A stretch of 64,000 bases of DNA from Chlorokybus atmophyticus (lineage: Eukaryota > Streptophyta > Chlorokybophyceae > Chlorokybales > Chlorokybaceae), in contig RHPI01000575.1 in the NCBI GenBank assembly GCA_009103225.1, positions 171,527 to 235,526 of the forward strand, read 5' to 3'. The translations under genes and the position numbers were made by a program. This document shows, piece by piece, positions 36,605 to 45,993 of the stretch; positions within the stretch are counted from its first letter, which is position 1; the number at the start of each line of letters is the position of its first letter. The notes beneath the pieces were generated by a model. That model had not been told where the DNA came from and did not search any database. It saw nothing but the letters and a program-made list of their open reading frames with translations.

Positions 36605-36609
36605 TGCGG
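36605..36609. repeat. Target-site duplication, 5' copy (TGCGG)
   Basis: TGCGG lies directly before the 5' LTR and again at 42656-42660 directly after the 3' LTR. Five bases is the usual size for Ty3/gypsy integrases. Confidence 0.9.
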
Positions 36610-37281
36610 TGTAACAGTCAAGGCCAAATTCTGTGATTTTCATGGCCGTTTTAGGCCTTATTTGTAAGGTACATGTTTTTAATGACTTGTGGCGGATATC
36701 GGCGAGTTATGAGTCTGCCGCGGATATCGACCGGGGCCCCAAGACCAGTCCGGAAGGTGCCAGAAAACGGAGGGCCAGTCGAGAAGGGCTCGACCAGATT
36801 TCTGGAAGGGCCTGGCGCCAAGTAGTATAACTTGACCATATGAGCAGCAAATTAGGAGATCTTTGGTGCGTTGGAAAGGTCTAGAAGTGTACTACAAGAT
36901 TCTGCAAGAGTATCTTAGCTTCTAGTTCCGTCTAGCGCTAGAATCGTCTAGACAGTAGCATGTGTAGACTGGTAGGTATAAAAGTGACATTCTACAACTT
37001 GCAATACAACCTTTAGCTCCCTAGATTCTTGTGTGCAAGCTTGGTGGTGGTTAGCAGGGGTTGCTAGCGTGTGCCCACCGGTGTGTGCTTGTTTGTGTGA
37101 CGATCCAAGGCGCTACACAAGTCGGTGTGTAGCTTCGAGCGCATGCGCGTGCGTACGCGAGTGGCGGGGCGCGCGTGTGTGCTTGGCAGAGGGGGCAAGG
37201 TTCCGGTGTGAATACCGTGTCTTGGTGAGAGGGTTGTGGATTGGACCAACTCACAGGTGACAAGGCACGAGCACCGTCACA
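36610..37281 (+). repeat. 5' LTR of the chromovirus
   Basis: 672 bp, TGTAACAG...CCGTCACA. A TATA box (TATAAAA) lies at 36977-36983, so transcription probably starts ~25-30 bases later and R/U5 follow. Confidence 0.95.
36977..36983 (+). promoter_or_regulatory. TATA box in the 5' LTR
   Basis: TATAAAA in the middle of the LTR, where the U3 promoter is expected; an identical copy is at 42351-42357 in the 3' LTR. Confidence 0.7.
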
Positions 37282-37283
37282 AC

Positions 37284-37299
37284 TGGTATCGGAGCACGG
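37284..37299 (+). promoter_or_regulatory. Primer binding site (initiator Met tRNA type)
   Basis: TGGTATCGGAGCACGG starts two bases after the LTR. It matches the TGGTATCAGAGC class that pairs with the 3' end of initiator methionine tRNA, with one difference (G for A). It primes minus-strand DNA synthesis. Confidence 0.85.
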
Positions 37300-37375
37300 T
37301 TTACGAAGGTGAGAGAGGAAGTGTGTGGGCGTTTACACTTTTCATTCGGAAGCGGAGTGTAGTGTGTTAGTGGAG

Positions 37376-38404
37376 ATGGAGGATGCTCGCATGGAAGAGC
37401 TTCAAGCTGCCATCTTGGCACTGAGGGAAGAGCTTCATCACACTCAAGCGGCGGCACAAGCACAACGCGAGGCGTATGAGCATGCGATGGCGCGTGTACA
37501 AATTCCCATGGCATCAAGCTCGCGCGTGCATGTGAAGGTGCCAAAGCCCAAGCCATTCAAGGGTCAACGTGATGGAGATGCAGTGGATGAATGGATTTTT
37601 CAAGTATCGTCTTGGTTGAAGCTCACGGAGGTGCCCACGCATCTGCACGTGGAGGTTGCAGCGACATTGCTTGAAGGTGCAGCACTTGTGTGGTGGAGGC
37701 ATCGATGTACGCGTGTTGCAAACGGGTTGGCGCTACCATTGACCACCATGGAAGAGTTGGCACTGGAGGTCAGGCATCAATTTGTTCCCGTTGAGAGCGT
37801 GAAGGCCGCACGCGACAAACTTGCAGCCCTTGTGCAAATGGGGTCGGTGATGGCGTACACGGCCGCGTTTCAGCGATTGGTGATGTCCATACCCAATATG
37901 ACCGAGGAGGAGCAGTTGGACAGGTATACACGTGGTTTAAAACCTTTGGGGCGTAAAGAAGTGGAGCTACGGGACCCGAAGACACTCGCGGAGGCTATAC
38001 GCATCGCGGAGCGTCTCGACGCGTTGTACTTCAAGTCCACCACAAGAAACACTGACTGGAGGCAAAGGCATGGTGATCAGCCCCGGGGAGGCTTTCAACA
38101 TGCATGGAGACGAGGAGAACCAAGTTCAGCACTTGCCAATGGAGGTGGAGCTGACTCTGGGCCTGCACCAATGGAGGTGGGTGCCATACACACGCATGGA
38201 AGTGAGGCGAAGCACGGCGGACGTGGTGAAAGAGGTAAAGGTGTGCGCAAGTGTTATGCGTGTGGGTCGACGGAGCATTTGGCGTACGGATGCCCCAAAC
38301 GAAGCACGCAAAGGCCAACACCGGATGGCAACCCTCGCCGTGATCGTCGCGTCAACACCATGGAGCAAAATGGCGTGGAGCAGGAAAACGACTTCCCCCA
38401 GTAG
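37376..38404 (+). CDS. Gag of the chromovirus
   Basis: 342 codons from ATG 37376 to TAG 38402-38404; an in-frame upstream start is possible but the chosen ATG precedes the natural MEDARMEELQAAILAL coiled coil. Residues ~50-220 form a Retrotrans_gag domain (KPKPFKGQRDGDAVDEWIFQ, AALVWWRHR, EEEQLDRYTRGLK). A CCHC zinc knuckle CYACGSTEHLAYGC is near the C-terminus (~38252-38293). Gag assembles the virus-like particle and packages RNA. The C-terminus overlaps a five-C run where a -1 shift enters pol. Confidence 0.9.
   Translation: MEDARMEELQAAILALREELHHTQAAAQAQREAYEHAMARVQIPMASSSRVHVKVPKPKPFKGQRDGDAVDEWIFQVSSWLKLTEVPTHLHVEVAATLLEGAALVWWRHRCTRVANGLALPLTTMEELALEVRHQFVPVESVKAARDKLAALVQMGSVMAYTAAFQRLVMSIPNMTEEEQLDRYTRGLKPLGRKEVELRDPKTLAEAIRIAERLDALYFKSTTRNTDWRQRHGDQPRGGFQHAWRRGEPSSALANGGGADSGPAPMEVGAIHTHGSEAKHGGRGERGKGVRKCYACGSTEHLAYGCPKRSTQRPTPDGNPRRDRRVNTMEQNGVEQENDFPQ
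38393..38404 (+). promoter_or_regulatory. Probable -1 ribosomal frameshift site, gag-pol
   Basis: Gag reads TTC CCC CAG TAG. Slipping back one base on the C5 run (38395-38399) gives TTC CCC CCA GTA and enters the pol frame, which is open from here. No pol ATG is needed. The slippery-site role is inferred; no pseudoknot was sought. Confidence 0.6.
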
Positions 38405-41400
38405 GTGAGGAGGCTACTGCTGGGGATAGGAAGGAGCCTCATGCACGGACGGATGCTGTGACATTTCCATTAAAGAAGCAAGAGGAGATGGCTTTGAACG
38501 CGCCAATGGTGGTGAGTTATGCAAACGAGGAGACAACAAAGTACTTCGGGCTTCGAGCACACATTTGCGATGACCAAGGACGATGGAGAGAGTGTAAGCT
38601 CATGATTGATAGCGGTGCCAACAGCAACTTTATGAGTATTGATATTGCGCGGCGTTACGGTTGGCTTTCGTCATTACGAGGAGGTGAAGTGAAGCTCGCT
38701 GATGGAGAGCCACCCTCTGGAGGTGATGGCGCTGCGTTTATGACCAAAGAGTTGTGCGTTTGCATTGGGAAGATGAAGGAGAGCATGCGGTTTTGCTGCA
38801 TCACCCTACGGAACGGGTTTGATGGGATTTTGGGACTACCGTGGCTATGGCAACATAATCCATCCATCAATTGGAGGAAGCGCGTGCTCACCATCGAGCG
38901 AAACGGTGGAGAGTCCATTCAAGCTGCATCGGACGTCATCGAGGCGCGGCACGCACAATTAGGTGGTACGACAATTGCCCAGATCTCTTATGTGCAATTG
39001 AGGAAGTTATTGTCTCCACGGAAGGCAAAGGCTGCATGGTTGTGCGTGGTGCGCGAAAACACTGCAAAGTCAGCACCGGAGCTGAGTGACGATGTTCAGA
39101 CGGCTACTATGGACCCCGAGGTGTGTAAACTTGTTAAAGAATACCAAGATATCATGGTGGACGGACTTCCATCTGGTCTACCACCTCCACGGAGCGTCGA
39201 CCACCGTGTGGAGCTGATTGAAGGCGTGCACAAGCCACCGTATCGACCCGTATACAAGTTGTCACCTTTGGAACTGGAAGAGGCCGAGAGGCAGGTGGCG
39301 GACTTGCTGGAAAGAGGCTACATCAGGCCTAGTAAGTCCCCCTATGGTGCACCTATTTTGTTTGTACGAAAGAAGAACGGGAGCTTGCGCATGTGCGTCG
39401 ACTACCGAGCTCTCAACAACATCACGAAGAGGAATTGCTTTCCACTCCCACGTATCGACGAGTTGCTGGAGCAATTGCAAGGTGCGCAGTACTTCACAAC
39501 ACTTGATCTTGCTGGAGGTTATCACCAAATCCGCATCGCGCCCGAGGATGTGGAGAAAACAGCTTTTAACACACGTTATGGGCACTACGAGTGGTTGGTC
39601 ATGTCCTTCGGACTTACGAACGCACCGGCAACATTTCAAACGCTTATGAACAGCGTTTTTGCTGACTTGATTGGTAAGGGAGTCCTCGTGTACCTCGACG
39701 ACATTTTGGTGTACGCGACAACAAAGGAGGAGCACGTGGCACTTCTACGGCGCGTGTTGCAGCGTTTGCGCGAACACAAGTTGTACGCCCAGCTACAAAA
39801 GTGCAAATTCTTGCTTCGAGAGGTGGAGTACCTAGGCCACATTGTGTCGCATGAAGGCATCAAGCCGGACCCCAACAAAGTGCAGGTGGTGCGCGAGTGG
39901 GCTGCCCCGACCAATGTAAAGGAGGTGATGTCCTTTTTAGGCCTTGCGGGGTATTATCGCAAGTTTATCATGGGGTTTTCGCGCATAGCTGCTCCCTTGA
40001 CTACCCTACTCAAGAAGGGAAAGCATTGGAGCTGGTCAGCAACAGAGGAACATGCATTTGCTGCGTTGAAGAAGGCGCTGACGGAGGCACCAGTCCTGGC
40101 TCACCCCAACATGGAAAAGACATTTATTTTGGCTTGCGACGCGTCCGACACAGCCGTAGGAGCTGTTTTGCAGCAAGACCATGGCAACGGCCTTCAACCA
40201 GTAGCATTCTTCAGCAAGAAGATGAGTGGTGCGGAGCTGAATTACCCCGTGCACGAGAAGGAACTTTTAGCGCAAGTCATGGCGCTACGACAATGGCGTT
40301 GTTTTTTGGAAGGCAAAAAGTTCGTGCTTGAGACGGATCACTCTCCACTGAGGTACTTACAAACACAACCTCATCTGAGTCGCAGACAAGCTCGATGGCT
40401 TGAGTTCTTTCAACTTTTTAACTTCGATATCAAGTACAAGCCCGGTACGTCAAATGGTGTTGCTGACGCGCTGAGCCGGCTTAATGCAATTGAGGCACTC
40501 GCTCAAGTGCAGCCCGAGTGGACCGACCAGATTCGGCAAGTGCTTCGTGAAGACACGGAGGGTATGAAAGTGTTGCAAGAGCTGGAAAATACAGCTACGG
40601 ACACAAGTGGGCACTGGTCACTGCGCGACGGGCTGCTGTGGCACCATGGGCGCTTGTACATCCCCAACGTCGCGCATATCCGTGTGAAGTTGCTGAAGGA
40701 AGCTCATGACGTGCCCATTGCTGGTCACCAAGGGTTGGAAAGGACTTTGGCAAGCTTAAAACAGCGTTTTTACTGGCGAGAGATGCATCGCGATGTGCGC
40801 GACTACGTAACGTTGTGCGACGCATGCCAAAAGGTGAAGGCAAGCAACCAAAAGCCAGGTGGGTTGCTGCAACCTCTCCCTGTGCCATTGTCCAAGTGGG
40901 AGCAAGTTACCATGGACTTTATCACGGGGCTACCAAAGACAAAAGAAGGGTACGACGCTATACTTGTGTTCGTCGATAAAACCAGCAAAATGGTACGCTT
41001 GGCACCGTGTAGTGAGTCTTGCACGGCACCGGAGGCAGCACGCTTGTTCGTGAAGCATGTATTTCGTTCTCATGGATTACCACGAAGCATTGTGAGTGAT
41101 CGCGACCCGCGCTTTACAAGTAAGTTTTGGGAGGCGCTGCATAGTGCACTGGGTACCACACTGAAGTTTAGCACGGCATTCCACCCGCAAACTGATGGGC
41201 AAACGGAGCGGGCCAACCGTGTGATCGAGGACATGCTGCGTTGCTACGTTAACGCGCGACAAGACAATTGGGAGGAGCTGCTTGAGTTGGTTGAGTTTGC
41301 GATCAACAACCACCACAATGCAAGCACAGGTGTCACTCCCTTCCTTATGAACTACGGGCAACATCCATTGACACCGTTGACGGCATGGACACCGCGACGA

Positions 41401-41991
41401 CATGACGTGCGTGTGGAGGCAGCTAATGACTTCCTTACAAAGTGCGCGGACATTAACAAGGCAGCTAGGGATGCGTTATTGGTGGCACAAAATCGGCAGA
41501 AGCAGTACGCGGACGCGCATCGCCGACACCTCACGTTTCAGGAAGGCGACATTGTGTTACTCTCCGCGAAGCACGTCCAGGTGCGTACGGGAGTTCGCAA
41601 GCTGAATGAACGCTGGTTGGGACCATTTAAGGTCAGCAAAGTTATCTCGGACGTGGCGTACAAGTTGGAGCTACCCGACACCATGCGTGTGCACCCCGTT
41701 TTTCACGTCTCCCTTCTGAAAGCATATCGAGGACAACCGCCAGAAAGGCCACCCCCCGAAGTTGGCACGGACGGTGAACCCGAGTGGGAGGTAGAAGACA
41801 TCCTTGGTGAGAAGTTTGTGCATGGCGTACGCAAGTTCTTAGTGAAATGGAAGGGCTATCCGTTGCATGAAGCATCCTGGGAGCCAGAGGCACACTTGAC
41901 TAATGCTCAAGACGTTGTGCGTGCCTATCTTGCTCGACGACAACCTCGCGAGCTTCGAGGACGAAGCTCACCTGGGGGGGGAGGAGTGTAA
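38398..41991 (+). CDS. Pol polyprotein with chromodomain
   Basis: About 1,197 codons, uninterrupted. In order: protease (KLMIDSGANSNFM, ~38605), reverse transcriptase (MCVDYRALNN, LDLAGGYHQI, MSFGLTNAP, catalytic VYLDDILVY at ~39690), RNase H (ILACDASDTAVGAVL, ETDHSPLRY, VADALSR), integrase zinc finger (GHQGLERTL...CDACQ), integrase core with Asp in TMDFITGLP, Asp in VSDRDPRF and Glu in QTERANR (~40913, 41098, 41205), and a chromodomain at the end (WEVEDILGEKF, FLVKWKGYPLHEASWEP, ~41788-41890). The chromodomain binds methylated histone H3 and guides integration. The stop TAA lies at 41989-41991, inside the first bases of the 3' LTR. Confidence 0.95.
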   Translation, partial: PVGEEATAGDRKEPHARTDAVTFPLKKQEEMALNAPMVVSYANEETTKYFGLRAHICDDQGRWRECKLMIDSGANSNFMSIDIARRYGWLSSLRGGEVKLADGEPPSGGDGAAFMTKELCVCIGKMKESMRFCCITLRNGFDGILGLPWLWQHNPSINWRKRVLTIERNGGESIQAASDVIEARHAQLGGTTIAQISYVQLRKLLSPRKAKAAWLCVVRENTAKSAPELSDDVQTATMDPEVCKLVKEYQDIMVDGLPSGLPPPRSVDHRVELIEGVHKPPYRPVYKLSPLELEEAERQVADLLERGYIRPSKSPYGAPILFVRKKNGSLRMCVDYRALNNITKRNCFPLPRIDELLEQLQGAQYFTTLDLAGGYHQIRIAPEDVEKTAFNTRYGHYEWLVMSFGLTNAPATFQTLMNSVFADLIGKGVLVYLDDILVYATTKEEHVALLRRVLQRLREHKLYAQLQKCKFLLREVEYLGHIVSHEGIKPDPNKVQVVREWAAPTNVKEVMSFLGLAGYYRKFIMGFSRIAAPLTTLLKKGKHWSWSATEEHAFAALKKALTEAPVLAHPNMEKTFILACDASDTAVGAVLQQDHGNGLQPVAFFSKKMSGAELNYPVHEKELLAQVMALRQWRCFLEGKKFVLETDHSPLRYLQTQPHLSRRQARWLEFFQLFNFDIKYKPGTSNGVADALSRLNAIEALAQVQPEWTDQIRQVLREDTEGMKVLQELENTATDTSGHWSLRDGLLWHHGRLYIPNVAHIRVKLLKEAHDVPIAGHQGLERTLASLKQRFYWREMHRDVRDYVTLCDACQKVKASNQKPGGLLQPLPVPLSKWEQVTMDFITGLPKTKEGYDAILVFVDKTSKMVRLAPCSESCTAPEAARLFVKHVFRSHGLPRSIVSDRDPRFTSKFWEALHSALGTTLKFSTAFHPQTDGQTERANRVIEDMLRCYVNARQDNWEELLELVEFAINNHHNASTGVTPFLMNYGQHPLTPLTAWTPRRHDVRVEAANDFLTKCADINKAARDALLVAQNRQKQYADAHRRHLTFQEGDIVLLSAKHVQVRTGVRKLNERWLGPFKVSKVISDVAYKLELPDTMRVHPVFHVSLLKAYRGQPPERPPPEVGTDGEPEWEVEDILGEKFVHGVRKFLVKWKGYPLHEASWEPEAHLTNAQDVVRAYLARRQPRELRGRSSPGGGGV
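41972..41986 (+). promoter_or_regulatory. Polypurine tract
   Basis: CTGGGGGGGGAGGAG directly before the 3' LTR, the primer for plus-strand DNA synthesis. It is also coding (end of pol). Confidence 0.85.
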
Positions 41992-42655
41992 CAGTCAAGG
42001 CCAAATTCTGTGATTTTCATGGCCGTTTTAGGCCTTATTTGTAAGGTACATGTTTTTAATGACTTGTGGCGGATATCGGCGAGTTATGAGTCTGCCGCGG
42101 ATATCGACCGGGGCCCCAAGACCAGTCCGGAAGGTGCCAGAAAACGGAGGGCCAGTCGAGAAGGGCTCGACCAGATTTCTGGAAGGGCCTGGCGCCAAGT
42201 AGTATAACTTGACCATATGAGCAGCAAATTAGGAGATCTTTGCGTTGGAAAGGTCTAGAAGTGTACTACAAGATTCTGCAAGAGTATCTTAGCTTCTAGT
42301 TCCGTCTAGCGCTAGAATCGTCTAGACAGTAGCATGTGCAGACTGGTAGGTATAAAAGTGACATTCTACAACTTGCAATACAACCTTTAGCTCCCTAAAT
42401 TCTTGTGTGCAAGCTTGGTGGTGGTTAGCAGGGGTTGCTAGCGTGTGCCCACCGGTGTGTGCTTGTTTGTGTGACGATCCAAGGCGCTACACAAGTCGGT
42501 GTGTAGCTTCGAGCGCATGCGCGTGCGTACGCGAGTGGCGGGGCGCGCGTGTGTGCTTGGCAGAGGGGGCAAGGTTCCAGTGTGAATACCGTGTCTTGGT
42601 GAGAGGGTTGTGGATTGGACCAACTCACAGGTGACAAGGCACGAGCACCGTCACA
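41987..42655 (+). repeat. 3' LTR of the chromovirus
   Basis: 669 bp, same termini as the 5' LTR. Differences seen: TTTGGTGCG versus TTTGCG (3-bp indel), TGTAGAC/TGCAGAC, CTAGATT/CTAAATT and TTCCGGT/TTCCAGT. Confidence 0.95.
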
Positions 42656-42949
42656 TGCGGGATCTGTTGCGAACAGAAGCCAAAGGAAGCGTTGCTACCA
42701 ATGTTATGTTGTGGAGCTACACTGTGCCGTCAGTGCTTGAAGAAGCTGCGCACATGATCTCTCCTCCAAGTTGAGTGTCCGATCTGCCGCTGGTTTGAAC
42801 TTAATTTTATGTATCGCCCACCACGTGGTGCAGCGTCCTCCAATTTCCCTGTATACGAACCGAGCAGCAGTAACGATGATGAGGATGTCGATATACACAA
42901 TATCGGTGCTGCTGGCGTTGGGCCTTTGCAGCCACCCCCGCCTGCATAG

Positions 42950-43683
42950 GCCTGTATTTCATGGTACCCGTTTTGCCCTTGTAGATGCATATGTCAAGTT
43001 TGTCAATGGAACATCTTATGCTCTGTTGATACCTATGGTTATGTTGTTATGGAACATGCTTGTACAACATCCACATGGCCGCACACATTGTGTTATCACT
43101 GTGTGATATTGCGATAGGCAGCATACGGATATTTTTCAATCTTCTGTACATTCAACTAGGCTGGCAAGCAAAGTGGACATTGCTATAGATGCACACTGCT
43201 TGTGTTACAACCATTTGTACATTTTACTATTGCAGCGTCTGTTGTTAACGTGTTTTAGAGTATGAGACATTGCCATAGTACAGTTACCATGCTGTTGCAC
43301 AGATTTGCAGCACCCAAAAGTTGAGTCGAGTGTCTCGCATTGCCATGTGTATCAGCGACCCATGACATAGTGTACAACACATGAAAGATAAACACTGCGG
43401 GATAGTCGTTGCCAAGATCAGAGTTGCAAGGCGATCAGTGTACACACACATGCTAATGCACTGCAATTGTCTCCATCCAACTGTGTGGAAAATGACGAAT
43501 ACAGCATCTCTCACATGCATACACTCCACTAAATACACTTACACCAAACACCACAGCATACGTACATATATGAAGTTACACAGCCACCAATATGCACCCA
43601 CCTGTATCATATCGACACCAAAGCATGGTGTCGCACAAACTGTCAAACACACATGGTGAACCCCACATAAACAATAGCCAGTT
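42950..43683. other. 3' flank, no gene recognised
   Basis: This is the convergent interval between the RING-finger gene and the minus-strand gene ending at 43684. It is A/T-rich with several TACA/TGTACA words; probably untranslated sequence. Confidence 0.4.
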
Positions 43684-44995
43684 TTACGCCATTTTCTTAT
43701 TTTTATTGCCAAAACCGCTACCACTACGTCGGCGCGCCCAAAATGCTTTGAACCTTGCTGGGTTGCCTTCATCCATATTATAACCTTTGCACCCACAAGA
43801 GTCGTATTGGGCAATATACGTAGCTTCTAACCAATCTATTCGCGCCTTGCAATGTCCTTCATCCAAAACTTCCAATTGCACTTGCTCTTCAAAAAGTTTA
43901 CTGCTATCCAAGTCAGGCAACATTTTCTTAGGCGGGTCTCTACGATGTTCCCGATAACGTCGACGTGGGTGGCTACTTTAATCGATATATACTTTCTGTG
44001 TTGCCACATGCGTAAATTTGTAGATGAACTTCGCACCTGTGTTCATGGGTTGCGGTCGTTTTTGGAGGTACGTGCAGGCTTGATGTTGGTGTTACCTTGA
44101 TGCTGTTCAATGCTGCCGAGGATCGCAGGATCATCTAAACCTCATCGTTTACCTGCAAAGAACAATGTTACTATGAATGCTGCAATACACATCCAAGATT
44201 GTTGTTGAACAATGTTGACATACATGCATAGCAGACGTAGAGCAAGGAAACGGACAGCGGGCAAAGGATAAGAAGCAAGGGAGACAATGGATAAACAGAA
44301 GTGTAACAAAAGATGGAGTGACTGCATGGGTTCTAGCTTGATGTGTCCATTGTTGTTGGAACTTCTGCTACCCAACCATAGCATACTCATGACATCGCAA
44401 CTAATCCTGGCAAGCACAGTAATCCAATCATCAACTCGGATAACAACACACCTCATTAGCATCATTATTTGCTACTGGAGCTTCCTTTGGGTCTGCTTTA
44501 TTGATCTGCTCAATGATCTTCTCTGCCTTTCCTTGCGACATGAAACGCGCTGTGTCCCAGTTGCAAACTTTGCGAACGTGCACCAGCTCGAACACCTGTT
44601 AAACATTTGTTAACTACAGGTGCTTGGGCCAATGATCAAGTGTCACATTGATACATACCAAATTAGCGTGAATTGGCTCCGCATTATTATTATTATTATT
44701 GGTAAGATCTGGGTTGTCCTTGCGCAGCAGAGTGTCCCACATCTTGTAAGCTACTTGGCGCTTTAGGTCATCAAAAATGCCGAGCTTTTTGAGGTAATAG
44801 ATGCATGTTCCTGCACATACATGCCTCAGTTACCACATGCATCACACCGTGTAAGTGTACATTGACCGCCTCTCACCAGTTGCAATGGAGTCCCCATGGT
44901 TAATGCGTAACTCTTGAGCTCTCTCTTTGGCAGGGCAAATTAACTTATCGGCCTCTGGCTTGGTGAATAATCCCTCTAGTAGGTTTCACTCCCGA
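43684..44995 (-). CDS. Unrecognised multi-exon gene
   Basis: Exons follow with consistent phase on the minus strand. One ends at 44877 (LLEGLFTKPEADKL, AQELRINHGDSIAT). 44810-44659 follows (CIYYLKKLGIFDDLKRQ, KMWDTLLRKDNPDL, an Asn run) and then 44595-44452 (VFELVHVRKVCNWDTARFM, EKIIEQINKADPKEAP). Donors are GTGAGA, GTATGT and GTGTGT. After a less certain exon near 44140-44060 (DDPAILGSIEQHQ), the last exon (~43960-43684) encodes RYREHRRDPPKKMLPDLDS, IDWLEATYIAQYDSCGC and a basic Gly-rich end. The start is not resolved. No domain is recognised; composition suggests a soluble nuclear or cytoplasmic protein. Confidence 0.55.
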
Positions 44996-45985
44996 CAAGC
45001 TGCAGCTTGTCATGAATGAAACCTGCTGAGTCACATGCTACCAGTTGCTTTGCTGGCTCAGCGGACGACCAGGCGCATCACCGAGAGCTAGAGCTACTGG
45101 TACGTGGACGCTTCAAGCCACGTTTGTCATTGGAAATTTGAGCGTGGAGCCTCTCGAACACGTCTTTCCCATTAAAGTCCATGCTGTCAACCAGGTGCAT
45201 AGTCAATGTAACGCTAGCCAACATGTTGATTCACAGAGGTAGAGATTAAACAGAGCCAAACTGAGCCACGTTGCTACCTGTGTCTGGCCGAGGTGACAGT
45301 TTCCAACGATGGGCAGGTTTCTGAGGCAGGTGGTGCGACAGGCATGTATGCACAGTGCCCTGCGACTTGACGTCCTATCTGGTATCTACATTTATAGCAG
45401 CGTTAGATATACTGTTGATGTATATCTGGCAAGAAAAAGGGTATGCATTGGCAGAGCACTACGTGCTAAGCCATGCCGCGATGATTGGTGAGAAGAGATG
45501 ATGGGATGGAGGAGATAATTGCACACAAAGCATGGTTGCATAACGGGTGGTACGGCAATTAATTGAATGTGCCATGGCATCAAACCGTACGATGTGTATA
45601 GTGTGGTTATAGGATGCAGCTCTTATTACGCGACATGGTCCAATATCGTCCACAACATGGAACCATATAATGCAATGTCGTGCAACATCATTCATACATG
45701 CTCAAACATCATGCGATATGCATTGATATCAAAGTACGAGGTTGGGGCAGGCCCCATACGATGGGGTAGTACCCCAAAGACATGCCGCCACTACTCACCC
45801 TCGTTCCAACTGACCCACTCTACCATTTCACGCTATAATTACTGCGTCATTAAACATGGTCAACAGCCGAACAAGGTTGCGCAACATCGTACAACATCGC
45901 AAAAATGATGCACAACATATGTCACACCATTGCGCAACACTGACTGAACTTAGCGGTTATCAACGTTAATCCCCAGGAACGGGCG
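44996..45985. other. Intergenic, no gene recognised
   Basis: This lies between the minus-strand gene and the Helitron. 45560-45950 is rich in short words CATCGTAC, ACAACATCG and ATATGC in both orientations. The Helitron 3' end should lie here, but no clear hairpin plus CTRR was identified. Confidence 0.35.
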
Positions 45986-45993
45986 ACATTTCT

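Larger units (their letters stand above)
36610..42655 (+). mobile_element. Complete Ty3/gypsy chromovirus, recent insertion
   Basis: 6046 bp: LTR, primer site, gag, pol with chromodomain, purine tract, LTR, all flanked by TGCGG duplications. The LTRs differ by about three substitutions and one 3-bp indel over ~670 bp (roughly 99.5% identical), and both reading frames are open. It is the youngest and most complete element in the window and is potentially active. It sits inside the RING-finger gene, same orientation. Confidence 0.95.
34718..42949 (+). pseudogene. Coiled-coil RING-finger gene split by a retrotransposon
   Basis: Exons 34718-34927, 35118-35310 and 35370-~35490 splice cleanly (GT-AG). 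The chain then continues through 35608, 35701-~36099 and ~36152-36609, largely Gln/Glu/Lys-rich coiled coil (LRERNQEQAKQLRQNQ, LRKQLTKAQRKATQLQQ). At 36609 a chromovirus interrupts the codon after NNTC. Past it, from 42661, the frame continues ICCEQKPKEALL, LCCGATLCRQCL and VECPICRW: a RING finger whose first Cys pair straddles the insertion. It ends at 42949 after an acidic tail. RING proteins are usually ubiquitin ligases. Extra lesions, namely a frameshift near 35490, a stop/frameshift near 35926, in-frame TAG ~36246, TAA ~36359 and TGA ~42759, suggest a pseudogene, or undetected introns for some. Confidence 0.6.

Noticed and set aside
34718-42949. A ciliate-like code (TAA/TAG = Gln), suggested by stops at Gln-like positions in several genes
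   Set aside because: The intact chromovirus pol, ~1,190 codons with many Gln, uses only CAA/CAG and has no internal TAA or TAG. TGA also interrupts some of the same genes. Decay is simpler.
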